Origin: Physcia stellaris
Lineage: Eukaryota > Ascomycota > Lecanoromycetes > Caliciales > Physciaceae
DNA length: 64,000 nt
NCBI GenBank assembly: GCA_018902385.1
Contig: JABSSW010000015.1
Location: forward strand, 558,001 to 622,000
Direction of reading: 5' to 3'
Positions 23,801 to 36,359 of the stretch are shown here, in pieces. Below the pieces are notes generated by a model. It was not told the DNA's origin, ran no database searches, and saw only the letters and a list, made by a program, of their open reading frames with translations. The position numbers and the translations under genes were made by a program. Each line of letters starts with the position of its first letter. The first letter of the stretch is position 1.

Positions 23801-24423
23801 TTCGAAGTCAAGGACCTTGGTCAGTCCAGGCTGAAGGGCCTCGAGAATCCGGAATATCTATTCATGATGTATCCGCATTCTTTGGCTGGTCGCTTGGTAC
23901 AAAAGCAGCAAATAGCCGATCTAGAAGCCGCTACTGCTTCCAATCAGCCCGGAACTATGGCCAAAGATAGTCAGCTGACCATTGACACGCAAAATGTCTG
24001 GGATCTCTGGAGTGTCAGTTTGAGATTAGAGATGCTTTGCAGTGCACTTGAATGTCCTGGCTCCACTTCCTTGAGGCCACCCGAGACTTCACTTTTGGAG
24101 CGGATCAAGAACAGAGGTGGAGAACAGACGGACCGTTTCCTGGTCAGCTTCGTCGAACATCAGGTTTCGCGGATTGAGGTAAGCCAGGCAATGAATCTGT
24201 TCGGGTGAATGTTCTTTTGCTAATACTCTACAAACAGACATGTATAACAACGCTCGCAATGCGAAACATGATTCGTCCCTTCAACGCTGCTCGTGGTCTG
24301 TTGGATCAGGCGTGTCCTATGGACGAAATCTTACAGGAACTCTCGGCACAGCTAGCCGAGTTCAAGGCGCTCAAGGAGAACCCTGGTCCTGTCGTCGGAG
24401 GACGTATTGTAGCACCGACATGA
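17838..24423 (+). CDS. cyaA: Adenylate cyclase (RA-LRR-PP2C-cyclase), cAMP synthesis
   Basis: Converts ATP to cAMP for the PKA pathway and acts at the plasma membrane. Exons 17838-18428, 18764-24178 and 24238-24423 (introns 335 and 59 nt) give 2,063 aa from this ATG. Order: a disordered Ser/Arg-rich N-terminus; Ras-association domain at about residues 540-645; leucine-rich repeats at about 665-1030, a low-complexity insert, then more repeats to about 1280; PP2C-like domain (GGVATVAFLDNMELYIANVG) at about 1340-1620; and the catalytic domain at about 1670-1830 with AMIFTDIKSSTALWEAYPV, KTEGDAFMVCFPTA and YFGPMVNRAARVSG. The coding-like frame continues upstream to an acceptor ending at 17747 (VPKTYQAPLDNLSGGTFFSD), so the true start probably lies in an earlier exon. 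The large ORF beginning at 18407 reads through intron 1 and is not the real N-terminus. Confidence 0.95.
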
Positions 24424-24767
24424 CATTGTTTGTTTGATCCTATGGAATTTTTGAGCGCGGCGTTGGCGGAGCATTCCTGATAGTGATGCCTGTCGTAGTT
24501 GGATGTTGTGGATTGGTATATATTACGACAGTACGGTGCTTAGGTTTTGGAATCTGCAAGAGTGGGCTGACACTGCTCGGAAGGTCTGATGAGCACATGT
24601 TGTAACGAGTATAATAAGGGCGGGTTTTGTGCGTGCCATGCGGATGTACGGGGTTATTTGGGCGAACCTTGATCTCTAGAGGGTCGGAAGGTATCCAAGA
24701 CAATGTGGTAAGCAACAGTCACATTCCACGATAGATTATCTACACGTCGTGAAACTTCTGGAGTCGT

Positions 24768-26080
24768 TCACGTTTTTGGGTCGCTATTGTCTTGCGCTAA
24801 ATTAAGTTCTTGCATGGCTTTCTCAGCACCACCAGCGCCCAGATCCACCTTGTCTTTCGAGTTTCCCTCCACATGGCCATCCGACATTGCTTGCACGCCA
24901 GGATGCCTCGACCCTTTGTCTTTCTTCTCTTTCTTCTTTTTCTTCTCCTCTGGTGGCGGATAGGCTTTCTTTGCGATCTCCTTCCACTCCTCGGATGCCT
25001 CATATTCAGCCTGTATAGGCGCCAACAACTCCAGTAATGCAGCCGTGGCGGCAGGCTTCAACAGTTGCGGTGTTAGCACATCTGAGGCATAGTCAGACCT
25101 GATATGGTCGATGGAGCTATAAGTCAACGGTTCTTGTTGCGGCTGATCGGGCTTTGATCTTCGTTCCACTACGAACTTAGCCGAGCCACTGTTTCTCAGT
25201 GCTGAGACGGGGAGAAGGACGTATTCCACAAACGAGATGAGTCCATTATCTTTGACCTCTTGTGGCGCCGCATGGGCTTTCTTCAATTTCCTTGTCACGA
25301 TTTCAGGGGGGTCTAGAACGTCGATCTTAGAGTCAGGATCAGACGAGGACATTTTCCCTCCAGCAAGACCAGGTACCATTGGATTCATCAAGTGTGCCCG
25401 CTCTTTATATCCTATTTTAGGGAGAACCTCAGCCGCTAAAGCGAAGATTTTACGCTGGTCGACCCCGCCGAACTGTGCGTCCACACCCAGATATTGTTCG
25501 TCCAGGGCTTGCATAAGGGGATAGATGAGGCCTGAGAGTGTTGCATTCTCCACTTGCTTCACGACCTCCGCTCCCGCCTTTTTCGCATCATGCTCCGTTA
25601 CCACGCTACTGAGCCGGAAAAGGTCCATTGTAAACTCTGGGGTCAGTTGGTAGGATGAGCCAAGAACGAATTCTAGCCGATCAATAGGGACGTTTATCGA
25701 CTTGAGCATGGACGTTATGACGAACTTATAGTAGGTTGCGCGGTGCTTGACAAGCTCAATGGGAGCTTTGAGGTTGTCCAGGAAGCCGTGGATGTCGGCA
25801 AGGAGGAGCTTCACTTTGCAGCCGGCGCGCAGGAACTGTGCGAGTTTCAATATACATACGAAGTAGCCACAGTGAGGTCTGCCTGTCGTCGCAGTCCCTG
25901 TTCAAAATGTCAGTCTAATTGCGAAAATGCTGATGTAGGCAAAGAACGATTACCCCAGTAGATACTCAATGGTCTTTTTTGGTTCTTAATTACATCTTCT
26001 ATGATGTCCAGTTTAAGAACCTCTTGAAGGTTCTCGCGAATAAGTGCTATCCGATCTTCCGCACTGAGGTCTTCGGCCAT
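24768..26080 (-). CDS. TYS1: Cytosolic tyrosyl-tRNA synthetase
   Basis: Charges tRNA-Tyr with tyrosine in the cytosol. Exons 26080-25954 and 25897-24768 flank a 56-nt intron (25898-25953) and give 418 aa, the usual length for fungal cytosolic enzymes. The class I signatures are visible: SIYWGTATTGRPHCGYFV (HIGH-like PHCGY), the tyrosine pocket region QALDEQYLGVDAQFGGVDQR, and GGKMSSSDPDSKIDVLD (KMSKS equivalent). The C-terminal region has a lysine block, EEKKKKKEKKDKGSRHPGVQ, which resembles the tRNA-binding or nuclear-targeting basic tail seen in yeast enzymes. There is no mitochondrial presequence. The gene is convergent with adenylate cyclase, and the 3' ends are about 345 bp apart. Confidence 0.95.
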
Positions 26081-26823
26081 TGTGCAGGTAGGGGCTGACT
26101 TGGGGAATGGATTTGCGAAAGATTGAAGGCAAGTATCACTGGATCTTTTGGCCAAACAACCGCTCACGACTTCTAGGCTTTTAACTGGTATGGTGAGTCA
26201 CTCAAAGCGTTGCATTTGGTCTTAAGTTGTATTCGGATAGTGTCTGACTCAAAGCGTTACATTTGGAGCAGGAGTCCGAGACGCCAAGATGGAGGGATTC
26301 GTGGGTTGATGGTTCGCCATGCCACGCGCTATCAGCGGGAGCTTGCTCCTTCCCGACGAGCTAATGCATGCATGATAATCGATAAGAATCGTCCCGCCAA
26401 CGCCAAGTCCCAGCCATCAATATTTCAACAAATGCTCCAGCAAGTTCCCGCTTTCCAACAATCACTTCAGCCACCCATTATTGTTCGAATAGCATCCACC
26501 TGTCCAACCTTCCTCGTACTCATATACACAAAGCTTGACAATTAAAGTGACGCATTGGAGTGGCTGGAAGAAAGTCCGGTGGTTAGCTTCATCAGAGGTG
26601 TCGTAAATACCCTTTCCTGAATAGATCCGTGCAAACACTCTTCCCGCTCCAAACGCTTTTACAGCAGCTACCCGTATCCTTTTACCTTACCTCACATCAT
26701 TATTGTTGTACATCTTGATCAGTACAGTAGCTGTCCGTATTTGCAGGTCCCTCTGAGCATCCACCGCTCGTTCGAGCAATCGCTCGCCCTCGATCTCAGT
26801 CCCCTTCTTCCCCTCCTCCTACA

Positions 26824-28423
26824 ATGAAACTCTGCACCATCTCTTCCGTGTTGGTGGTCACAGCATTACAAACCATCTCTATATCGGCTCAAACATTCAC
26901 CACATGCAATCCTCTCACAAGTGGTAAGCTATTGTAACTCCACCATCATTCACGTTCGTCATGCTTACCAGTTCTACAGGAAGCTGTCCGCCAGACTCTG
27001 CTCTGGGTCGCTCGGTCAAAATCGACTTTACATCAGGAGAATCTGACTCCTTCACGCCACAAGGGAATCCAACATATGATTCGAACGGCGCGTCTTTTAC
27101 CGTAGCCAAATCAGGAGACTCGCCCCAATTGACTTCAAAATGGTATATCATGTTCGGACATGTCGAGTTCACCATCAAGCCAGCTCCCGGGGTTGGGATT
27201 GTCAGCAGTGCCGTGATGCAGTCAGACGACCTTGACGAAATCGATTGGGAATGGCTCGGAGCCGACAACAACCAAGTCCAAAGCAATTACTTTGGCAAGG
27301 GGCAGACGACCACCTACAATCGAGGAGCATTCCATTCAGTCCCTAACAACCAAGCCGGCTTCAAGACATATACCATCGATTGGACCGCCGAGCAGATTGC
27401 TTGGCAGATTGACGGCACAACCGTACGAACCTTGACCCCTGAGACAGCTGAGGCTGGACAGTATCCACAAACTCCAATGATGATCAAGGTTGGGGCATGG
27501 AGCGGTGGCGACTCATCTAATCCTCAAGGAACAATTGGTAAGTCTCCCATGATCATTATACTTCCGCAGGCGACTGATATTCTCTATCTTAGAGTGGGCA
27601 GGTGGTGCAACAAACTACGCATCGGGACCCTATACCATGCAAGTCAAGTCCATCGCAGTTACTGATTACTCCACTGGAACGCAATACACGTATTCAGGGA
27701 GCGACGGTACCTGGCAGTCGATCACATCAACTGGGGGAACCATCAATTCCGGCGGGAAAGGTGCCTCACCTGTTGACAGCGCCTCACCAGCAGTGACGTC
27801 GACGTCCAATGGTGCTCCTCTACCCTTTGAGGGCACTCATCGAGACACCTCGGCAACGGTCGTGAAGAGTGGTTATCCTTGGGTTGCCACGACCCTACAA
27901 ACAAGTGTTTCTTCGACGGCAACAACCTATCCAGGTCTCCCGAGCGGTTGGACTGTGACTAGCTCAGGCAAAGTCCTTCCGCCGAGCAGCGCAGCGCCTG
28001 TGAGTGAGCCATCCCCCATCTTCGTGATTTCGCGTGTCCGTCGTTCATACGCTAACCGCATTCTCACAGTCACCGTCCCTGCCATCTTCTACATTGCAGG
28101 CATCATCGCCGCAGGCTTCGGTTGTAGCTGGCGGATTTGAAGTCAAGACCGGCTGGGATGATCGTGGGTTCAAGACTACGTACACCATCGCTGCCTCCGC
28201 TGCCACTCAGAAAGCGCAGTACAACGAGCAAGGTTTCCTTATCACCCCTACCCCGGCTATACAAACCGGAGCCGCACCAACGCCAGCGATCAAAGCAGCT
28301 GACAGTGCCAGCTCGAGCGCTGGCATCAAAATACATAAAGCGGTGATGACTGGAGGAGCCGGCTCTCAGAATTTCAGTCCCCTTCTCGGCGCTGCGTGTC
28401 TGGGAGGTGTATTACTACTTTGA
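26824..28423 (+). CDS. GH16 cell-wall transglycosylase, Crh family, GPI-anchored
   Basis: Extracellular enzyme that crosslinks chitin to beta-glucan in the cell wall. Four exons (26824-26923, 26980-27537, 27593-27999, 28100-28423) give 462 aa. Residues 1-22 are a signal peptide (VLVVTALQTISISAQ). The GH16 domain follows, with GHVEFTIKPAPGVGIVSSAV and the catalytic DDLDEIDWEWLG (E-x-D-x-x-E, nucleophile and acid/base), then EWAGGATNYASGPYTMQV. A long Ser/Thr-rich stalk precedes a C-terminal hydrophobic segment (SPLLGAACLGGVLLL), typical of a GPI-anchor signal. Two conserved cysteine-containing blocks near the N-terminus (TTCNPL, GSCPP) match Crh1/Utr2 proteins. The pyrimidine-rich leader before the ATG is usual for a highly expressed fungal gene. 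Confidence 0.93.
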
Positions 28424-29014
28424 GCGTTCAAGCGGCATTAGCGCGGGTGTTCTTTCTGGATTAGGGGTTCATAAGCGTGGCCGAGCCTGGGAGACTTTCA
28501 ACGCAAGAAGGAGTCTGCTGGGAAGAAGGGCTGTCAGGTTTAAGGCAGGTAACTCTTGAACGATTCTATGGTTGATGACATGTATAGACTTATAATTAAT
28601 ACCGAAACCCTGATCAGACATGCTTATGATTCAATTCAAAGCATCACTCAACCAAGCTTCCACTTCTTCATTTGTCGCAAACCTGCATGTCTTGTTCCGA
28701 TATCCGTGGCATCTTTCAATTCTCCTCCAGTATCTGTCTTCTGTTCATGCCGCTCTTTTCGGACCTAGGTCGAGCCTGCAATAGAGCCGAGGCAGCACGA
28801 CTACTCGGTTATGCAGGAAGAGCGACGAACCACTGCCGTCGTTCTGGACTAAAAAATGTAATGTCAGATGCGCAACCAGTAGTATGTGGGGTAAGGACTA
28901 GGGAGTACGCTACGAGACCACCTAAGAGTGTGCCATGGCATAAATGTCCGTCATTGTCCGTATTACTGGAAGGATGAGGAATCCCCACAGAGAGTTAAGA
29001 AGCAGACAGCGATA

Positions 29015-31442
29015 ATGGACCTACCCTATGCAAAGCTGCTTGCGGTCACCGTTGGTCTTGCATATCTAACTCTCTACATTTATAGGCAAATCAGACAGCA
29101 CCGCCATATTATAAAGCTTGGTGGCTATGCACCCAAGGTCCCTTCTAGACTTCCTTTCGGTAAGCTCCGTTCGACTTTTTGGCGAAAATATTTACACCAA
29201 GCTTACGCTTCAGGTTTCGACATTGTGTATCGCTTTGTCAGGTGGCACCAGTTATATAAGGAAATTGATGTCTGGTGGTGGCTCTTAAGTTATAGCACGC
29301 GGAACCCGACTGTTGAAATTAATGTTGGCGGTCAACGTCTGGTCTTTACTAACGATCCAGCAAATATCAAAGCCATTCTAGCCACCCAGTTTGGCGATTA
29401 TGGGAAAGGTGAACCTTTCCATGCAGGTATAAACCGTCAGTGATTGACCAACATTGCATGTCAATGATGTTTGATAGACTGGAAAGACTTCCTAGGAGAT
29501 TCTATCTTTACCACCGATGGCCCGCAGTGGTCTGAGAGCAGGAACCTCCTGAGGCCCCTATTCCTTAAGAGTAGGGTGCGGGACTTCGAAATCTTCGAGC
29601 AGCGGACTACCAAGTTGATGAGTTTGATTGGAGGCCAAGGTGAAGAAGTGGACGTATCCGTAGGTCTTCCCCGAGCATAGTTATCCGCTTCAAGATCATC
29701 GTTGGGGTCTAATTTGTGTTGGGCTTAATTTCCGTGTTAATGAGGTGTCTCTTTCCTTACTCGAAGCTTACTCGAAATTACAAACGCTGAATTACATTTT
29801 ATGGGTAGGATCTTTTCTATCGGTAATTCTGCTTTTTGGCCACCAAACCGCTCAGCGTTCAGAATGAACATACTGACCCATTGAAGTTATTCACTGGACA
29901 CGGCAACCGACTTTCTAATTGGCGCGAGCGTCAACTCTTTAGATGATGGAGACAACCAATTTGCAACCCATTTCAATGAGGTGCAGCGTGTTCAGAGCAT
30001 CACGGCAAAGGCTGGGTAAGCGGTAATCCTCAACTTAAACACCTCGATACACAGGCTAATATATTAATCCAAGACGACCCTTCGCCTTTTTCGTTCCTAA
30101 AAAATCGTTCCATGAGGGCCTTGCATTCATCAACAATTACGTGAATTTCTTCATTGAGCGCGTCTCCAGCCTGAAAGCCTCCGACAAAGACAGTAAAGAG
30201 GAGGGTTACACTTTCCTTCACGCGCTCTCACGCTATACATCCGATAAGAAAATAATGCGAGATCAATTGGTGGCTATCTTACTTGCGGGACGGGGTAGGC
30301 GAAATCCATATGTGGTACTCATATATGTAGCCATCTCTAACAGCAACAGATACCACTGCTGGCACACTGTCCTTCCTCTTCTACGAACTGTCCGCCAATC
30401 CAGAGATTGTGGCCAAGCTCCGTCGTGAGATTCTCGAAATTATTGGTTCCGATCGTGCTCCAAGCTTTGAAGACATCCGTAATTGCAGCTACCTCCAGAA
30501 GACCATCTCGGAAACACTACGAATCTATCCAGCTGTACCTTTTAACATGCGCTTAGCGCTCAAAGACACCACTCTACCTCATGGAGCGGGTCCTGATGGC
30601 CTTCAGCCGGTTGGAGTTCTGAAGGACACTCCGATTGGTGCGTACTCATCTCAATTCACTGCCTTCATGAAGCCAGTTATCTTCCTTACGACTATCTATC
30701 TCTCTGATCTGGCGCGTGTATGCCAGTGCTACATCTGTCAATTTGGAAGGCTAGGAGTATCGTCAAATTACCTTGATCTGTTTGTGATTTTTGTCCCCAA
30801 GTCTTCTACACAATACATTTCGTGCGAGCGCAGACGTTCGATTCTTCTGGAAAGCTGACTTGCAGCGCAGCCTATTCAGCCTTGGCCCTCCAACGCAGCC
30901 CTGAAAATTATCCACCAGTCTCTCCGGAGTTCCCAGACATTGCAGCATTCTGCCCTGAGCGGTGGAACAGCTGGACTCCGAAACCATGGACTGTAAGTAA
31001 TCCGTCTCCTGATTTCCCGCCCCTATCATCATCGACATGGCCGTAATCATCCACGCTGTTCTCAATCCGCGATTTCACTCCCAGCACAACTCCACGATCA
31101 TGAACCACGCCAACCACAACCCACCCCCCCCCCCTCCTCTCCATTCTCATCAACCACACAACTACAAACAAGCTCAGACTTTCTTACCAAAAGCCCTCAA
31201 CACGCTAACATCCCTTCTTCCTATCTTCGCAGTACATCCCCTTCAACGGCGGCCCCCGGATCTGCATCGGGCAGCAATTCGCCCTCACCGAGATCGGCTA
31301 CACGGTCGTCCGCATGCTCCAGAAATACGAGCGCATCGACCGGTACTGGAAGGATGGCGAGATGAAGCTCCAGTCTGAGATCGTGCTGAGTCCGCATGGG
31401 GGCGTCAGGGTTGGGTTTTGGGAGGTGGGGGGGAAGGCTTGA
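29015..31442 (+). CDS. Cytochrome P450, CYP52-like (alkane/fatty-acid hydroxylase class)
   Basis: ER-anchored monooxygenase of 525 aa in eight exons: 29015-29426, 29478-29659, 29809-29822, 29887-30015, 30074-30294, 30350-30637, 30871-30992 and 31233-31442. Exon lengths sum to 1,578 nt and every junction keeps phase. Features: N-terminal anchor ([15 protein letters not shown]), [19 protein letters not shown] (helix C), [27 protein letters not shown] (I-helix), [12 protein letters not shown] (ExxR) and [20 protein letters not shown] (haem loop with its cysteine). The 14-nt third exon encodes D-L-F-Y-R, the family's DLF(F/Y)R(Y/F)(S/T)LD motif. Without it the gene looks broken. Family members hydroxylate alkane or fatty-acid chain ends; the substrate here is inferred. 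The last intron contains an 11-C homopolymer. Confidence 0.88.
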
Positions 31443-32565
31443 GGATTGAGGATTGAGGGTTTGGTGGGGAGTGAGGGATTGGGGGGGAGAGGGTGTATAT
31501 AACGTTTTGCAAAGATTCGAGAGGGGAAGGTGGGGATTTTGTATATATGAGAAGGGGGGAGTTGGAAAAGTGAGTTTATCATGCTTTTTTGGGTTGCTGT
31601 GAGGGCTTTATGGCTTGTTGATATGCCTGTCTTTCTTGTACATACGTGGTTTGGAGTTGGAAGCGGCGGTATATATAGCGCTCTCTCTTGCTGGATCTAT
31701 GCTTCCAAGTCGTTCCATTCTCTACCACTTCCCTCCCTATTCCTCACTCTCTCACTCTCTACAGCAGACCTCGCGAACATGAAAACGTTATCGCTCCCCT
31801 CCCCCAACCCAAAAACAAGATAGGTTCATAGAATACATACATACCCCCGAACAAAACCCAACACCCCTGATTCAACGATAAGTGGTATCCATCAACCCCA
31901 TGGTCCCTGCCATCTTTACCTCTCTCTCACACATGACCACAGGCACCGATATGATTAACCCTTGCCCGCTCTAGTGACGAAGACATCTGAGTACGAACAT
32001 CAAAGAAAACATCATTAGCCGATCTCGTCCCAGGGCCAAGATCAGGAAACCTTAGCCCCAGACTAGGAAAACTCTATTGATAAAAGATCGATAAGCGTCG
32101 TTTTTGCGGCGATGGGAAGAAGTTGGTGAGGACGCGTCCCACTTTTTTCCCCATCGGTCCCTCCGTTACGGGGTTGAAGGGAAGTTGTTTAAGAGGAGGA
32201 TAGAGGAAAGGGGAAAAGAGGGCGGGGAGATGGGATGATGGGATGACGGTTTGACGGTTTGACGAATACGGTTCGACCGTTCGACGGTTTGACGGTTTGA
32301 CGGTTTGAAAAGACGATGAGATGTTTGAGAAAACAAAGTCCAAACTTTGTGTCTGGGGAGTTTCTCAGAAGGAAAAGGCCATAGTTCGAGGACTTTTAGA
32401 TAGACAGGAAGATTTAGAAAGAAAATAGACAGCGTCACAGAAAGAGAAATCTCACTCCAAGATTGAATGTCATAAATGAACGATCAAAAGCTCCCTATGG
32501 ACATGCTAGCTACCTCGATCCCTCAGCGCCACGCTCGCTAGATATCTTCAAATTGTATCACTCCA
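31443..32565. other. Gap between P450 and F-box 3' ends, with low-complexity DNA
   Basis: Convergent 3' flanks of about 1.1 kb. The first 200 bp are strongly G-rich on the plus strand (runs of GGGG). A short tandem array lies near 32245. No coding sequence is supported; the small minus-strand frames around 32074-32438 are translations of the repeat and purine tracts. Confidence 0.5.
32245..32306. repeat. Short tandem repeat, 8-bp unit GACGGTTT
   Basis: Two head-to-tail copies of GACGGTTT (32245-32260) and three more (32283-32306) are separated by a 22-bp spacer that includes the inverted motif GTTCGACCGTTC. It lies in the 3' intergenic gap. It is too short to be a gene-sized satellite and is likely length-polymorphic. 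Confidence 0.8.
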
Positions 32566-35546
32566 TCATAGCCGGCCATGTCTGGCTTTGAAGATGGTAA
32601 TCTTATCATCATAGAACAAAATCTCCCGGAGCCGGAATTTCGGCGAGCCTTTGCCTCTTCCATGCTCATGACCTTCGTCGTCTGTGTCTCCAGCGCTATC
32701 GGCCGCAGCATCCGACTCGGTCTCTTCAGAGTCATGTGATGCCCCTGCTGCAGCTGCCGGGCTGTTGTCGCTATCTTCCGCGTCGTCGTGGTCGTCATCT
32801 GTACCGTCGGTATCTTCGTCACTGTCGTCCACACCGCCGGGGCCGGAATGAGCAGGATTCGTCCTTGAGTCGTGGGATGAGAATCTAGAATCGTCATGGT
32901 CTCGATTTTCGAGAATCTCGAAACACTTTTTCAGAATTCCCATGTAACAGAGCTCAATCTCCGGACGAAGAGCGATGACGAGGTCCACGACTTGTGAGGC
33001 TAGTTCTTTGGCATCAAGATGATGAGCGTATGAATGATCTGCTATGTACGGCACGTAAAGTGAGCGGAGGTGCGGTATATTTGGCAGCCTTTGTAAGAAG
33101 TAATGCTGTAAGAATCATTAGTTGGCGCTGATGTTGGCTTTCAATGAATAGTACTAACCCAGTCTTTGTAATCTACCGCCATTCCGAGTTCTTTAATACT
33201 GCTCATTTTACCGCTGGTGATGAATGTAAGTATTTCTCTGCTAAGCTGCCAACGTTTCCATCTGCTGCTTCGCGTTCCACCACCAGCAGCACTGCTGCTT
33301 TCTATGGAGATTTTCTTGAGACTCGACCGATGGTATCGCAGAGGTCCACGATAGATTGATTCCACAGTCACATTCGAGGCAGTTTTTCCCCGGTCCTGAA
33401 GGATCATCCATTCAAGGCTATTAGGTGCCAAAGTTTCCTTGAGAAAGGATATGAGTGCGGGAGACACTGAGTCTGTGTGAAGTCTCCTCAAAGCCAAACG
33501 GTAATCACTTGCTGAGACAGACTCGAGACTGGGCCGGAGCTGCGAAGAGTGGCTAGTCGATGACTGAAGGGACAAGATGGAGGCCGGCGATTTGATCTTG
33601 GGGGAATAAGCCTTCCGTAGGAACTTCCAGAGGTGCTCCTGCCCGGAACCTTGAAGTAAAGTTATACTTGTCAAAATTGTCCAGTCCATGGAGTTCTGTA
33701 AGACAGGCACACTAATGTGCACCTTTTCAAGCTCCAGTGTCTTTAATCTTAATCTTAATTGCTGATCTAGACCTCGTTCGTGCGCATTGGAAATATCCTT
33801 GAAGGCTCCAAAGCCGTTTGCGTTCGATAGGTAACCTTCATCTGATTCTGGCCGCTTCTGAGGATCCGCTAGCGGCGTAGAGCCTGGGATGTCAGGGATT
33901 AAGTGCGAAGCAGAAGCAGCGCTAAGGACTGAGTTGGTGCTTGGCGGGTGAGAACTTCCATCTGGACCGCGTTCACAAGTATCCGCAATCGAATCAGCAT
34001 GTTTCTCGACTTCGGGCGAATCCGGAAGTTTGACAGTGGCCGGTTCGACTGGAAGCGAGTCTTCCCGTGCTGACGAAGGCGATGACTGGAGCATTGGATG
34101 CTGGGGCAATTCTTGACTTGCCGTATCAGATGCTGCTATTGCGAGGGATGCCTTTGAGTCGCTAAATCGACCCTGTGAAACAAACCCCTTTGAAGACGCC
34201 CGACAGTCATAGAGCTTGCTCATGATGAGACCGAGTACACCCCCTTCTGACAGATGCTGCATTTCTGGGCAGTTGGAATGTGAAGGTCCCAAGTTGTCGA
34301 AAGATACCAGATACGAGCTGGAGACTCCTACCCGCAACTCGCGTAAGGTATCAATGGATCGTTGCATAAGAATACTCATCTCGGCGAGATATGAACACTC
34401 ATCTATTTCCAGTACCGTCAGGCTTTTGAGGGGTGGAAGTATGGAAAAGCAAGGGCACTCGGTATTCCGATATGACAGATCGATCGGCGATATTGAAGCT
34501 GATGTGCCACTAGCTGTTCCAAGACTTGGAGGCAAAGAAGCCTGAGCACCATTGGAAACAGCTAAGGATGGGTTCGGGTTGGATAGCACTGGAGCATCTG
34601 AAGAGGCTACAACCTCTTTGTTATCGTGAAAACGCACCCACACTTTCTCCAGTCTCGATTTCTGCCCATCAGGCCGATTACCAAGCGCGTACCACACGTC
34701 CCTCAGCACACCGGTAGGCATATCCCAAACAAAGGTCTCCAGATTGGGCATGCGGGCAACCGTCAACGCGACCAAAGTACCAAGCATTTTACCGCCCTCT
34801 TTGGTAATCAAATATTCCTGGACCCAATCCGAGGGACCGTTACCGAGAGAGAATTTTCTTGTGTACTGGGAAAATAAGTTTCCCCTGCGAGGTCGCCGGA
34901 CCCGCGATGCAGCCTTAGCAGAGTCTGTACTGACATGATTTGCCATACCACAGTGGTTGCAATCGTACTGGACACACCCACTTCCTTCTGGCTGGCCACG
35001 CTGAGGCACCACGTAATTAAAGAGGTCTTCTCGCATCACAAGAGTAGCCAGTCCATAAGTGAGAGCGTCGACACCATTCCGGGGGTCCGAACTGCTGTGA
35101 GCATCGGGCCAGACAATGTCAAAGCGGGAGTAGATGTGCGGAATTGCAAGATTATGGAGCGCCGAATGGGTCAGCGACAGAGACGTGAGATCATTTGTGT
35201 GTGTGACCTGCACGAAATTTTAGTATAAGGTTCTTGTTTAAGATGCTGCTCTGCCATTAATTACCTCTTTGATGATATCCTTCAGTACATCCATGGGCAA
35301 ATCCAGTAGTTGGAGTGGCCTTTCCTTTTGGGCAACAGCAGTCCAAGCCTTCTCTTTTCCTTTAAGCAGCTGCATCATCTTCGCCCTTCTACCATCGGAG
35401 ATATCAGGATGGTTAAACCGAGAGCATTCAGGCTGGAGCGAATGACTGGTGGGGGCACACAACTCGGGCTGTGACAGCATGCCGGAAGTTTTGCCGGCCT
35501 TGTCTGGAGCCGGGGAATGAGATTCGTCCATGTAGAAGATCTGCAT
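32566..35546 (-). CDS. Large F-box protein, putative SCF substrate adaptor
   Basis: Protein of 956 aa from exons 35546-35265, 35207-33159 and 33105-32566 (introns 57 and 53 nt, phase 0). The F-box spans the first junction, RPLQLLDLPMDVLKDIIKEV then THTNDLTSLSLTHSALHNLA, the usual Leu-Pro start and helix pattern for Skp1 binding. A CxxCxxC-like stretch follows (VQYDCNHCGMANH), then a leucine-rich, repeat-like body (LKSLTVLEIDECSYLAEMSI), a long disordered central region (about residues 450-560) and a very acidic Asp/Glu-rich tail (DDSDEDTDGTDDDHDDAEDS). Such proteins recruit targets to SCF ubiquitin ligases, but the target is unknown. The first ATG at 35546 or the ATG at 35531 may start translation. 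Confidence 0.8.
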
Positions 35547-36359
35547 TATCTATGGCATCAGATTCGAGCACTTAGATCAAGCTGTAGTATGTGACACGAA
35601 ATCGCGGTGTGTCAGGTCAGGCTAGGTGGGTTGGGCCATAGCCAAAGCAAGAGTTCTCAAGCACACCGAAGCGTGAATGAGGAGTCGACACTTTACTGCA
35701 TCACAGTGCTACTATGTTTTGCATGGAAATAGAAGTGATATATGACAAGAGTCCAGTATTATTATTCCAGGTTTGTAGATGATCCTTCTTATAAAACCGT
35801 CCGAGGCGGATGCACGGGGCAACGTTGGACTTTGCAGTTATCGATAGCTCGCCGCCTCTAGTTCTACACCAAACCCCTGCGCGGCTCAAGGAAAGGTGCC
35901 CCTCGGCTCAGTGTCTCCGCTATCATGTATGGACTCCGTACCCAAGCCCATGTCATGAAAGCTTCACGCTCTCCAAGGCTGTTCCGAGTCACGACTAACT
36001 GCAAAGACCATATGTGCACTGATGTGTGATTTCAATCGCCCAGTGAACATAGGTTTTCTATTTCTTTAGTGCTTTACCCGTCCAGAGTCACCTAAGCATA
36101 GAAAGGGCCTTCAAAGTTTGACGGGCAGCCTAGAGACTCGAGAATACACCATGGCTATGTAATTTTATAGTCGTTTGGTGAGACTGTCTCCGGGCTCCAA
36201 CTATCTGCTGAATTGTCACAGATAATCGACTTTAATAAACATATTCCATACTATTCCGTGCGATGAACATCAGGGCTTCCAAGTATTACATGTCCGGAGT
36301 CATAGCCCTAATCTATACCTACTGCAGTACCATCATCCAGGACGCATCGAACAGAGAGA
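35547..36359. other. Intergenic stretch, nothing recognised
   Basis: About 0.8 kb between the F-box gene start and the hydrolase 3' end. Only short frames without motifs are present. No repeat or RNA gene is seen. Confidence 0.5.

Noticed and set aside
29660-29886. P450 at 29-31 kb as a pseudogene because of stops in this interval
   Set aside because: A 14-nt exon and flanking introns with proper signals remove the stops and restore a conserved motif in phase.
1-31442. Secondary-metabolite cluster suggested by two P450s, MFS permeases and a hydrolase
   Set aside because: No PKS, NRPS, terpene or DMAT backbone gene is present and housekeeping genes separate the candidates.
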